Below are positions 47,309-55,066 of a DNA stretch of 64,000 nt, piece by piece. A model generated the notes under the pieces. That model was given only the letters and a program-made list of their open reading frames with translations, did no database searches and was not told the DNA's origin. Within the stretch, counting starts at the first letter, position 1. Each line of letters opens with the position of its first letter. A program made the position numbers and the translations under genes. This stretch comes from Actinobacteria bacterium OV450 (GTDB lineage: Bacteria > Actinomycetota > Actinomycetes > Streptomycetales > Streptomycetaceae), in the NCBI GenBank assembly GCA_001298555.1, contig LJCW01000361.1, positions 17,097-81,096 of the forward strand, written 5' to 3'.

Positions 47309-48988
47309 TCAGGACGCGGACAGCACCGATGCCACGATCGGGCCCGCCGCGTCGCCGCCGTGGCCGCCGGCCTCGACCATCGCCGCCGCGGCCACGTCGT
47401 CGCTGTATCCGGCGAACCAGCTGTCGGGGCTGCCCGCGCCGTCGACCTCCGCCGAGCCGGTCTTGGCCCCCTTGTCGCCGCCGACCGAGGACATCGCGGC
47501 CGCGCCCGTCCCGCTGGTCGCCGTCAGCCGCATCATCGAGAGCAGCTGCCTCTGCACCGAGGGCTTCATGGGCCGCGCCGCCGTCGCGACCGTCCGGCCG
47601 TCGAGGTCCGCGGGCACCAGCAGCGGCTGGTGGAACCGGCCGCTGCGTGCCGTGGCCGTGATGGACGCGACGTTCAGCGGGTTCATGGTGACCTGGCCCT
47701 GCCCGATGTACGCGGCGGCCGCCGCGGCGCCCGAGGCCTCGGGGACCTTGCCGTCGACGGACTTGACGCCGGTCTTCCAGTCCAGGCCGATGCCGAAGAC
47801 CTCCCTGGCCTCCCTGGAGAGCGCCGTGTCGTCCCTGACGTCGTCGATCTCCTTGATGAAGGCGGTGTTGCAGGACTTGGCGAAGGCGGTCGCGAAGCTC
47901 GCACCCGGCAGCTCGAAGTTGTTCAGGTTGTGGAAGGTGCGGCCGCCCCACTGGGCTTCCTTGACGCACTCCGCCGGCCGGTCGGCCGCCACGACGCCGC
48001 GGTCGAGCAGCATCGCCCCCGTCACGATCTTCATCGTCGAGCCGGGGGCCCGTGCGCCCCACATCGCCGCGTTGTAGCCGTCCGTACGGTGGTTGGCCAC
48101 CGCCAGGACGTGCCCGTTGCTGGACTGGACGGCGACCACCGAGGACTGCGGGTACTTGGCGACGGCCCGCTCGGCCGCCGCCTGAACCTTGGCGTCCAGA
48201 TAGGTCTTCAGCGTGCTCGGCTCGCCCTCCGCCAGCGTCAGAAGCGTCCGCTTCGGCGCGCCCTCCGTGGCGGGCTCGATCCACAGTTCGGCGCCCGGCT
48301 TGCCGCCCGCCTTGCCGCCGTACGTCTGCCGCAGCTCGTCCAGGACCGGCCGCAGCGACGGGTACTTCTCGGCGCTGAGCTCCTCGCCGTTGCGGTCCAC
48401 GGCCTTGACCGGCGGGGCCGCGGGGGCGCCGGCGCGCAGCTTCTCGTCCTTCTGCAGCTGCGGGTGCAGTACCGACGGCTGCCAGTCGACGAGCGGCTTC
48501 CCGCTGGTCGCACCGCGCACGACGGTCAGCTTCGACTCGTACGCCAGCGGCTTGGCGGCGCCCTCGTACGTGACCTCCGCGGCGACGCTGAACGGGATGG
48601 TCGTGCCCGTCTGCGTCCCGGGGGTGATCACGGCCTTGGACACGTACGCCTTGGCCCGGTAGTCGGCCACGGCGGTCTGCGCGGCCTGCACGTTGTTCGT
48701 CAGCTCCGCGGCCGCGCGCGCGTCCCCGGCCGCCCAGGCGGCGAGGAAGGCCTTCGCGGTCTGGGCGGCCTCCTTGTCGGTGACCGGCCCGCTGCCGGCC
48801 TTCGCGGCCTGGACGGTGGTGTCGCCCCCGGCCCCACCGCCGTCCCCGCCTGCGTCGTCGACCAGTGTGTACACCCCGTACCCCGCCCCGCCGACCATCG
48901 CGAGGAACACCCCGCCGACGATGGCACCCTTCGCCGCCCCGTTCACGTACTTCCTCCCCGTGGTCCCCAGTTCTCTGAACGTGTTCAA
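47309..48988 (-). CDS. Class B penicillin-binding protein
   Basis: A 559-residue peptidoglycan transpeptidase. An N-terminal membrane anchor (GAIVGGVFLAMVGGAGYGVYTLV, about residues 20-42) is followed by an NTF2-like MecA_N domain (AKAFLAAWAAGDARAAAELT), a PBP dimer region and the transpeptidase domain. Its SxxK is GSTMKIVTGAMLLDRGVV at about residue 318, SxN is KSCNTAF at about 372 and KTGS is GAKTGSAEVDG at about 508. This PBP lies next to pmt and ssgE in Streptomyces, where PBPs of this type are linked to sporulation-phase wall synthesis. ATG start with no strong ribosome site upstream, 92 nt after the pmt stop on the same strand. Confidence 0.92.
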   Translation of the reverse strand: MNTFRELGTTGRKYVNGAAKGAIVGGVFLAMVGGAGYGVYTLVDDAGGDGGGAGGDTTVQAAKAGSGPVTDKEAAQTAKAFLAAWAAGDARAAAELTNNVQAAQTAVADYRAKAYVSKAVITPGTQTGTTIPFSVAAEVTYEGAAKPLAYESKLTVVRGATSGKPLVDWQPSVLHPQLQKDEKLRAGAPAAPPVKAVDRNGEELSAEKYPSLRPVLDELRQTYGGKAGGKPGAELWIEPATEGAPKRTLLTLAEGEPSTLKTYLDAKVQAAAERAVAKYPQSSVVAVQSSNGHVLAVANHRTDGYNAAMWGARAPGSTMKIVTGAMLLDRGVVAADRPAECVKEAQWGGRTFHNLNNFELPGASFATAFAKSCNTAFIKEIDDVRDDTALSREAREVFGIGLDWKTGVKSVDGKVPEASGAAAAAAYIGQGQVTMNPLNVASITATARSGRFHQPLLVPADLDGRTVATAARPMKPSVQRQLLSMMRLTATSGTGAAAMSSVGGDKGAKTGSAEVDGAGSPDSWFAGYSDDVAAAAMVEAGGHGGDAAGPIVASVLSAS

Positions 48989-49079
48989 AGAACCCCTGGT
49001 GCGGACCTTACGCTGCGCGAGGGTGACGTGTACACCTTGTTACCGGACCGGTACCCCCCGAATCCGGCCCCGTCCGCTC

Positions 49080-50846
49080 CTAGACCCAGCTGTCCATCCA
49101 CATCCGGCCCCGCCAGGAGTCCATTGGGAGGGACTGGCCCGTGTAGATCGGCCAGAAGTAGATGAAGTTCCAGATGATCAGCAGGACCAGCACGCCCGCC
49201 GCGATCGCGCCGAGGGCGCGCCTGCGCTCCGACGAGCCCGACGGGCCCAGCAGGGCGCCGATCATCATCGCCACCGCCAGACACAGGTACGGGACGAAGA
49301 CCACCGCGTAGAAGAAGAAGATGGTCCGCTCCTGGTAGTTGAACCAGGGCAGCAGGCCCGCACCCAGCGCGCACGCGATCGCGCCCGCCCGCCAGTCGCG
49401 GCGGAAGAACCACCGCCACAGCACGTACAGCAGCGCGAAGCAGCCCGCCCACCACAGCATCGGGGTGCCCAGCGCCAGCACCTCGCGGGCACACTTGCCC
49501 GCCTCCGTCGCCGGGCAGCCGGCCGCGCCGGGGTCGGGGGACTCGTAGAAATAGGAGACGGGCCGGCCCAGGACCAGCCAGCTCCACGGGTTCGACTCGT
49601 ACGTGTGGCCCGAGGTCAGACCGACGTGGAACTTGTAGACCTCGGTCTCGTAGTGCCACAGGCTGCGCAGCCACTCCGGCAGGAACGACAGCGAACTGCC
49701 CTGGTCGTTCTTGGCGGCCCAGTCGCGGAAGTACCCGCCCTTGCCGTTGTCCGGGCTCAGGATCCAGCCCGTCCAGGAGGCCAGGTACACCGCCACCGCG
49801 ACCGGCACCGTCGACAGGAAGCCCGGCAGCGCGTCGCGGCGCAGCATCGCCGCGTACGGGGCCCCCGCACCCGCCGTCCGGCGCGCGGCCGCGTCCCACA
49901 GGACCGTCAGCACCCCGAAGAAGGCCAGCACGATCAGGCCGTTCCACTTCGTGCCGAACGCCAGGCCCAGACAGACGCCCGCCAGGATCCGGTACGGGCG
50001 CCAACCGAAGCGCAGCGTCTCGGCGACCGTGACGTCCGGGCGGGTGCGCCCCTCCTCGTCCACCGGGAGCGCGGCCGCGAGCGCGGCCCGGGCCTTGTCC
50101 CGGTCGATCAGCAGCGCCCCGAACGCCGCGAGCACGAAGAACATCAGGACCAGGTCGAGCAGCGCCGTCCGGCTCATCACCAGGTGCAGGCCGTCGACCG
50201 CGAGCAGCGCACCCGCCAGGCAGCCCAGGAACGTGGAGCGGAACAGGCGGCGCCCGATCCGGCACAGCATCAGCACCGACAGGGTGCCGAGCACGGCCGT
50301 CATGAACCGCCAGCCGAACGGCGTGAAGCCGAACATCCACTCGCCGAGCCCGATGACCCACTTGCCGACCGGCGGGTGCACGACGTAGCCGGGGTCCAGC
50401 GGGAGGGCCACCCCGTCCGGGTTGGCGAGGATCGACTTGTCGATGTCCTTGGGCCAGCTCGCCTCGTAGCCCTGCCGGATCGTGGCCCAGGCGTCCTTGG
50501 CGTAGTACGTCTCGTCGAATATCACCGCCTTCGGGCTGCCCAGGTGCACGAAGCGCAGCACCCCGGCCACCAGCGCCACCAGCACCGGCCCCGCCCACGC
50601 CAGCACCCGCTGCCAGGCCCCCGCCGCGGACGGCGGGACGCCGAGCGCCGTCCACAACTGCCCGGAGGGCCGGGCGTACGGGGGCACCAGGCGGTCCCGG
50701 ACGTCCGGGCGGCGGGCGCCGGCGGGCGGCGCGTAGCCGAAGCTGCGCAGCCGGCGCAGCCAGGTGGGCGGCTGTTCTTCGCGTCCCGCCGCAGGGGCGG
50801 GCGGGGCCCCCGCGGGGCTGGGCGGCGGCGTCGCGGTACTGGTCAC
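49080..50846 (-). CDS. pmt: Protein O-mannosyltransferase Pmt (GT39)
   Basis: A 588-residue polytopic glycosyltransferase that transfers mannose from polyprenyl phosphate mannose to Ser/Thr of exported proteins. The catalytic acidic pair is in VIFDETYYAKDAWATIRQGY, followed by conserved HPPVGKWVIGLGEWMFGFTPFGWR and the MSRTALLDLVLMFFVL segment. The C-terminal half carries FNYQERTIFFFYAVVFVPYL. About 12 membrane segments are expected. It corresponds to the gene of S. coelicolor needed for glycosylation of the phage phiC31 receptor and for normal cell-wall antibiotic resistance. The GTG start at 50846 is divergent from rsmI with a 90-nt gap; a longer frame to 51485 is antisense to rsmI and not real. 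Confidence 0.93.
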   Translation of the reverse strand: MTSTATPPPSPAGAPPAPAAGREEQPPTWLRRLRSFGYAPPAGARRPDVRDRLVPPYARPSGQLWTALGVPPSAAGAWQRVLAWAGPVLVALVAGVLRFVHLGSPKAVIFDETYYAKDAWATIRQGYEASWPKDIDKSILANPDGVALPLDPGYVVHPPVGKWVIGLGEWMFGFTPFGWRFMTAVLGTLSVLMLCRIGRRLFRSTFLGCLAGALLAVDGLHLVMSRTALLDLVLMFFVLAAFGALLIDRDKARAALAAALPVDEEGRTRPDVTVAETLRFGWRPYRILAGVCLGLAFGTKWNGLIVLAFFGVLTVLWDAAARRTAGAGAPYAAMLRRDALPGFLSTVPVAVAVYLASWTGWILSPDNGKGGYFRDWAAKNDQGSSLSFLPEWLRSLWHYETEVYKFHVGLTSGHTYESNPWSWLVLGRPVSYFYESPDPGAAGCPATEAGKCAREVLALGTPMLWWAGCFALLYVLWRWFFRRDWRAGAIACALGAGLLPWFNYQERTIFFFYAVVFVPYLCLAVAMMIGALLGPSGSSERRRALGAIAAGVLVLLIIWNFIYFWPIYTGQSLPMDSWRGRMWMDSWV

Positions 50847-50936
50847 CGGGTCATCGTAGGGAACGCAGCTGTGCGAACCCCAGTGCCGGGGACCGTCGGA
50901 GCGTGTGCCGGGTGGGACGGCTGAGAGGATGGGCGG

Positions 50937-51845
50937 GTGACGACTGACCAGCCCACCGGCTCCGAAACCCCCTCCTCGAACTCCTCCTCCGCGGGGGTGC
51001 TCGTGCTCGCCGGCACCCCCATCGGCGATCTCGCCGACGCCCCGCCCCGGCTCGCCGCCGAGCTGGAACGGGCCGACGTGGTCGCCGCCGAGGACACCCG
51101 GCGGCTGCGCCGGCTGACGCAGGGGCTCGGCGTGCACACCACCGGGCGGGTCGTGTCGTACTTCGAGGGCAACGAGTCGGCCCGCACCCCGGAGCTGGTC
51201 CAGGCGCTGGAGGAGGGCAAGCGGGTGCTGCTGGTGACCGACGCCGGCATGCCGTCCGTGTCCGACCCCGGCTACCGGCTCGTCGCCGCCGCAGTCGAGA
51301 AGGACATCAAGGTCACCGCCGTGCCCGGGCCGTCCGCGGTGCTCACCGCGCTGGCCCTGTCGGGGCTGCCCGTGGACCGCTTCTGCTTCGAGGGGTTCCT
51401 GCCGCGCAAGGCGGGCGAGCGCCTGGGCCGGCTCCGCGAGGTCGAGGGCGAGCGCCGCACCCTCGTCTACTTCGAGGCCCCCCACCGGCTCGACGACACC
51501 CTCGCCGCGATGGCCGAGGGCTTCGGCGCCGACCGGCGGGCCGCCGTCTGCCGCGAGCTGACCAAGACGTACGAGGAGGTCCGGCGCGGCGGGCTCGGCG
51601 AGCTGGCGGCCTGGGCCGCGGAGGGCGTGCGCGGGGAGATCACCGTCGTCGTGGAGGGCGCCCCGGCCGCCGGGCCCGGTGACGTGGACGACGAGGAGCT
51701 GGTGCGCAGGGTGCGGGTGCGCGAGGAGGCCGGGGAGCGGCGGAAAGAGGCCATCGCGGCGGTCGCGGCCGAGGCCGGGGTACCCAAGCGGGATGTCTTC
51801 GACGCGGTCGTCGCGGCAAAGAATGCGGCTCGGAACATGCCGTAG
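50937..51845 (+). CDS. rsmI: 16S rRNA (cytidine(1402)-2'-O)-methyltransferase
   Basis: A 302-residue SAM-dependent RNA methyltransferase of the tetrapyrrole-methylase fold, modifying C1402 in the ribosomal P site. Motifs: VLAGTPIGDLADAPPRLAAEL, AEDTRRLRRL, the SAM-binding VLLVTDAGMPSVSDPGYRLV and TAVPGPSAVLTALALSGLP, then ELTKTYEEVRRGGLGEL and GEITVVVEGA. The C-terminal helical extension is normal. The GTG start has GAGAGGATGGG upstream. It is divergent from pmt and followed by a zinc-ribbon gene 160 nt downstream. Confidence 0.95.
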   Translation: MTTDQPTGSETPSSNSSSAGVLVLAGTPIGDLADAPPRLAAELERADVVAAEDTRRLRRLTQGLGVHTTGRVVSYFEGNESARTPELVQALEEGKRVLLVTDAGMPSVSDPGYRLVAAAVEKDIKVTAVPGPSAVLTALALSGLPVDRFCFEGFLPRKAGERLGRLREVEGERRTLVYFEAPHRLDDTLAAMAEGFGADRRAAVCRELTKTYEEVRRGGLGELAAWAAEGVRGEITVVVEGAPAAGPGDVDDEELVRRVRVREEAGERRKEAIAAVAAEAGVPKRDVFDAVVAAKNAARNMP

Positions 51846-52005
51846 GACGGTAAAGAGCTAACCTGAAAAGCAAAGCTCAGACCGCGCACCGGGCGCTTTG
51901 TGCATGAGTCGCCCAAAGACCGTCCAACAGTAGACAGGGCCTGATGCGCTCCCGCCCGAAGAGGCGTCCACTGGCAATGGCACCAGTGGAACAAGAGGAG
52001 CTGGC

Positions 52006-52524
52006 ATGAGTGAGATCGCAGACACCTCGATACCCGTATCCGTCCCCGTACCCGCGAGCGCGACAGCGCCCGCAGCACCCGTCACCGTGCCCCGGCCCGC
52101 TGTGCCGACCGTGCACGAGGCGTACTCCTTCGCCTGCATGAAGTGCGGGTACGCATGGGAGCAGGGCTACGAGATCGAGCACCACGTCGACGGCAAGGGC
52201 CAGCCCTTCATCATCTACACCGTCCAGGGCGAACGGGTGCCCTCCCCGCTGTCGAACCCCACCTGCCACAACTGCGGCGGGCACGTGGTGCGGATCATGC
52301 GGGAGGGCCAGGTGTCCTCGGTGCTCGGCACGATCGACAGGCTCTACCACCACCGCATCTCCCCGGGCATCGCCGGCCCGGTGCCGGCCGGAGCGAACGT
52401 CCCGCGGACCCCGAAGCAGCGCAGGACCCCGTCGCACGACGCCCCCGGACCCGTCGCGGTGGACGGGGCCACGGAGCGCGGGGGCCTGCTGTCCCGGCTG
52501 AAGAGGATCTTCCGCCGGTCATAA
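52006..52524 (+). CDS. Zinc-ribbon protein of unknown function
   Basis: A 172-residue protein. The first 45 residues are Ala/Pro/Val-rich; then comes a zinc-ribbon core with FACMKCGYAWEQGYEIEHHVDG and NPTCHNCGGHVVRIM, giving two CxxC knuckles about 38 residues apart. The C-terminal 60 residues are basic and Pro-rich, ending RLKRIFRRS. Family assignment is not clear, and it may be a small nucleic-acid or ribosome-associated factor, given its rsmI and tatD neighbours. AAGAGGAG lies before the ATG. tatD starts 9 nt after its stop, so the two are cotranscribed. Confidence 0.7.
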   Translation: MSEIADTSIPVSVPVPASATAPAAPVTVPRPAVPTVHEAYSFACMKCGYAWEQGYEIEHHVDGKGQPFIIYTVQGERVPSPLSNPTCHNCGGHVVRIMREGQVSSVLGTIDRLYHHRISPGIAGPVPAGANVPRTPKQRRTPSHDAPGPVAVDGATERGGLLSRLKRIFRRS

Positions 52525-52533
52525 GATCGGCCC

Positions 52534-53412
52534 ATGAGCACAGCCTCCAAGGACACTCCGCCGCCGCTGCCCGAGCCCCTGCGGGTGGCGGTCGCGGACT
52601 CCCACACCCATCTGGACATGCAGGGCGGCACCGTCGAGGAGGGCCTCGCCAAGGCCGCGTCGGTCGGGGTGACCACCGTCGTCCAGGTCGGCTGCGACGT
52701 GAAGGGCTCCCGCTGGGCGGCCGAGACCGCCGCCGCGCACGAGAACGTCCACGCCGCCGTCGCCCTCCACCCGAACGAGGCGCCCCGCATTGTGCACGGG
52801 GACCCGGAGGGAGGATGGTCGCGGCAGGGCGCCCGGGCCGGCGGCGGCGAGGCCGCGCTCGACGAGGCGCTCGCCGAGATCGAGGAGCTCGCGCAGCTCG
52901 CCCACGTGAAGGCCGTCGGCGAGACCGGCCTCGACTTCTTCCGCACCGGACCCGAGGGCATGGCCGCGCAGGAGCGTTCCTTCCGCGCCCACATCGAGAT
53001 CGCCAAGCGCCGGGGCAAGGCCCTCGTCATCCACGACCGCGAGGCCCACGCCGACGTCCTGCGCATCCTGCGCGAGGAGGGCGCCCCCGAACGGACCGTG
53101 TTCCACTGCTACTCCGGCGACGCCGCAATGGCGCGCGAGTGCGCGGCCGCCGGGTACTACATGTCGTTCGCCGGGACCGTCACCTTCAAGAACGCCCAGC
53201 CGCTGCGCGACGCCCTCGCCGTCGCCCCGCTGGAACTGGTCCTCGTCGAGACCGACGCCCCGTACCTCACCCCCGCGCCGTACCGCGGACGGCCCAACGC
53301 CCCGTACCTCATTCCGCTGACCGTGCGGGCGATGGCCGCGGTGCGCGGGATCGACGAGGACGCGATGGCCACCGCCCTGGCGGCGAACACGGCGCGCGCC
53401 TTCGACTACTGA
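52534..53412 (+). CDS. tatD: TatD-family metal-dependent hydrolase
   Basis: A 292-residue TIM-barrel metallohydrolase; TatD proteins act as 3'-5' exonucleases in DNA repair or RNA turnover. The HxH motif is ADSHTHLDMQGG at the N-terminus, Glu and His ligands are in AVGETGLDFFR, ALVIHDREAH and VFHCYSGD, and the final Asp is in LVETDAPYLTPAPYRG. A Gly/Arg-rich insertion at about residues 88-110 (HGDPEGGWSRQGARAGGG) is typical of the Streptomyces proteins. The ATG start is 9 nt after the zinc-ribbon gene. The rpf gene follows 115 nt downstream with its own promoter. Confidence 0.93.
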   Translation: MSTASKDTPPPLPEPLRVAVADSHTHLDMQGGTVEEGLAKAASVGVTTVVQVGCDVKGSRWAAETAAAHENVHAAVALHPNEAPRIVHGDPEGGWSRQGARAGGGEAALDEALAEIEELAQLAHVKAVGETGLDFFRTGPEGMAAQERSFRAHIEIAKRRGKALVIHDREAHADVLRILREEGAPERTVFHCYSGDAAMARECAAAGYYMSFAGTVTFKNAQPLRDALAVAPLELVLVETDAPYLTPAPYRGRPNAPYLIPLTVRAMAAVRGIDEDAMATALAANTARAFDY

Positions 53413-53460
53413 AACCGCTCGGACCCCTCCGCGTCCGACACGCTGGGTAGCCGTCCGGCT

Positions 53461-53489
53461 TTGGCGGGTGACGGGCGCTCCGCTAGGGT
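53461..53489 (+). promoter_or_regulatory. Vegetative-type promoter for the rpf gene
   Basis: TTGGCG (53461-53466), a 17-nt spacer and TAGGGT (53484-53489) form the best sigma-70-type promoter visible in the window. It lies 38 nt upstream of the rpf GTG start. Confidence 0.6.
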
Positions 53490-53527
53490 GCCCGAACCCA
53501 TGGGGCCGGACCAGTGGAGCAAGCGTC

Positions 53528-54967
53528 GTGAGCGAGAGTCCTTTCACCGGGTCGTACGAGAGTCCTTTCACCGGGTCGTACGGGAACCAGGCCGCCCCGG
53601 ACACCGAGCCCGCCCCGGTGCCCGCCCCGCGCACCGCGCGGCGGCGGGCAGCCCGGCGCCGCAAGGGCGCCGAGACCGCCCTCGTACCCGCCGCCCCGAC
53701 CGGACGGCGCCGGGGCGCGCCCGCCGGCGGAGAGATCTTCGCGGCGCCCGCCGGACCGGGCACCGGACGCCGCCGCAGCCCCGCCCCCGGCCCCGCAGCC
53801 GGTCCCGCCGCCCCGCCGGCCAGCGCCCCGACCGGGCGCCGCCGCCGCAGCGCCCCCGCGGCGACGGCCGCGGGCCGCGACAGCTGGCGGCGCATCGTCC
53901 CGCAGGCGCTGGTCGTCGCCTTCCTGGCCGGCGGCACCACGGCCTTCGTCGCCGCCGACAAGTCGGTACGGCTCACCGTGGACGGCGAGCCCCGGACCCT
54001 GCACACCTTCGCCGGCGACGTCGGCGAACTCCTCGCCTCCGAAGGGCTCGGCGTCGGCCCCCACGACCTCGTCGCCCCCGGCCGCACGCAGGCCCTCGAC
54101 GACGGAGACGAGATCGTCGTCCGCCACGGCCGCCCCGTGAACCTCACCCTCGACGGACAGACCCGCCGGGTGTGGACCACCGCCGCCACCGTCGAGAGCG
54201 CCCTGCGCCAGCTCGGCGTCCGCGTCGAGGGCGCCTTCCTCTCCGCCCCGCGCACCGCCCCCGTGCCCCGCACCGGCCTCTCCCTCGCCGTCCGCACCGA
54301 ACGCAGCGTCACCTTCATGGCCGACGGCCGCGAGAGCACCATCCGCACCAACGCCGCCACCGTCCAGGAGGCACTCGGCCAGGCCGGGATCACCCTCCAG
54401 GGCCAGGACACCACCTCCGTCCCGCCCGCCTCCTTCCCCCGCGACGGCCAGACCGTCACCGTCCTGCGCATCACCGGCACCCGCGAGGTCCGCGAGGAAC
54501 GCATCCCGTACGCGATCGAGCGGACCGAGGACGACGACCTGTTCGCCGGCACCGAAGTCGTCGAGCGGGCGGGCCGGCCCGGAGCGCGCAGGGTCACGTA
54601 CGTCCTGCGCACCGTCAACGGGGTCCGGCAGAAGCCCCGCAAGGTCGCCGAGGAGACCGTCCGCGATCCCGTCACCCAGCTCGTCAAGGTCGGCACGAAG
54701 CCGCTGCCGGCCTCCGTCGCCGGAGCCGACGGCCTCGACTGGGCCGCGCTGGCCCAGTGCGAGTCCGGCGGACGCCCCTCCGCCACCGACGCCTCCGGCA
54801 CGTACGGCGGCCTCTACCAGTTCGACGTCACCACCTGGCACAGCCTCGGCGGCAGCGGCCGACCCCAGGACGCCCCGGGCCCGGAACAGACGTACCGGGC
54901 CAAGAAGCTCTACGTACAGCGGGGGGCGACCCCCTGGCCGCACTGCGGCCGTAGGCTTTACCGGTAA
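53528..54967 (+). CDS. Resuscitation-promoting factor (RpfB-like, DUF348/G5/Rpf domains)
   Basis: A 479-residue muralytic enzyme. After an N-terminal cytoplasmic region rich in Arg/Ala/Pro, a membrane anchor (PQALVVAFLAGGTTAFVAADK, about residues 122-142) leads into DUF348 repeats (VRLTVDGEPRTLHTFAGDVG, VNLTLDGQTRRVWTTAATVE, VTFMADGRESTIRTNAATVQ), a G5 domain (VREERIPYAIERTEDDDL, GARRVTYVLRTVNGV) and the Rpf lysozyme-like domain with catalytic Glu412 in LAQCESGGRPSATDASGTYGG. It helps spore germination by cleaving peptidoglycan. The GTG start is followed by two tandem 24-nt units each encoding ESPFTGSY. A TTGGCG/TAGGGT promoter lies 38 nt upstream. Confidence 0.93.
   Translation: MSESPFTGSYESPFTGSYGNQAAPDTEPAPVPAPRTARRRAARRRKGAETALVPAAPTGRRRGAPAGGEIFAAPAGPGTGRRRSPAPGPAAGPAAPPASAPTGRRRRSAPAATAAGRDSWRRIVPQALVVAFLAGGTTAFVAADKSVRLTVDGEPRTLHTFAGDVGELLASEGLGVGPHDLVAPGRTQALDDGDEIVVRHGRPVNLTLDGQTRRVWTTAATVESALRQLGVRVEGAFLSAPRTAPVPRTGLSLAVRTERSVTFMADGRESTIRTNAATVQEALGQAGITLQGQDTTSVPPASFPRDGQTVTVLRITGTREVREERIPYAIERTEDDDLFAGTEVVERAGRPGARRVTYVLRTVNGVRQKPRKVAEETVRDPVTQLVKVGTKPLPASVAGADGLDWAALAQCESGGRPSATDASGTYGGLYQFDVTTWHSLGGSGRPQDAPGPEQTYRAKKLYVQRGATPWPHCGRRLYR
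53534..53581 (+). repeat. Tandem 24-bp repeat at the start of the rpf gene
   Basis: Two perfect copies of a 24-bp unit (53534-53557, 53558-53581) encode ESPFTGSY twice, just after the start codon. Upstream and downstream sequence does not continue the repeat. Confidence 0.85.
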
Positions 54968-55066
54968 CTGCGAAGCGGCACGCGTGGGTTGCCGGCCGAA
55001 CGGGGTGACCCTTCACGCACGGAGTCGTTGACCGGACGACGGCACGGGTGAAACGGAGGGCGGGCG

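Noticed and set aside
53413..53527. ydaO (c-di-AMP) riboswitch upstream of the rpf gene
   Set aside because: Only 115 nt are available, with a clear promoter inside. That is too short for the known riboswitch, which controls other rpf genes.
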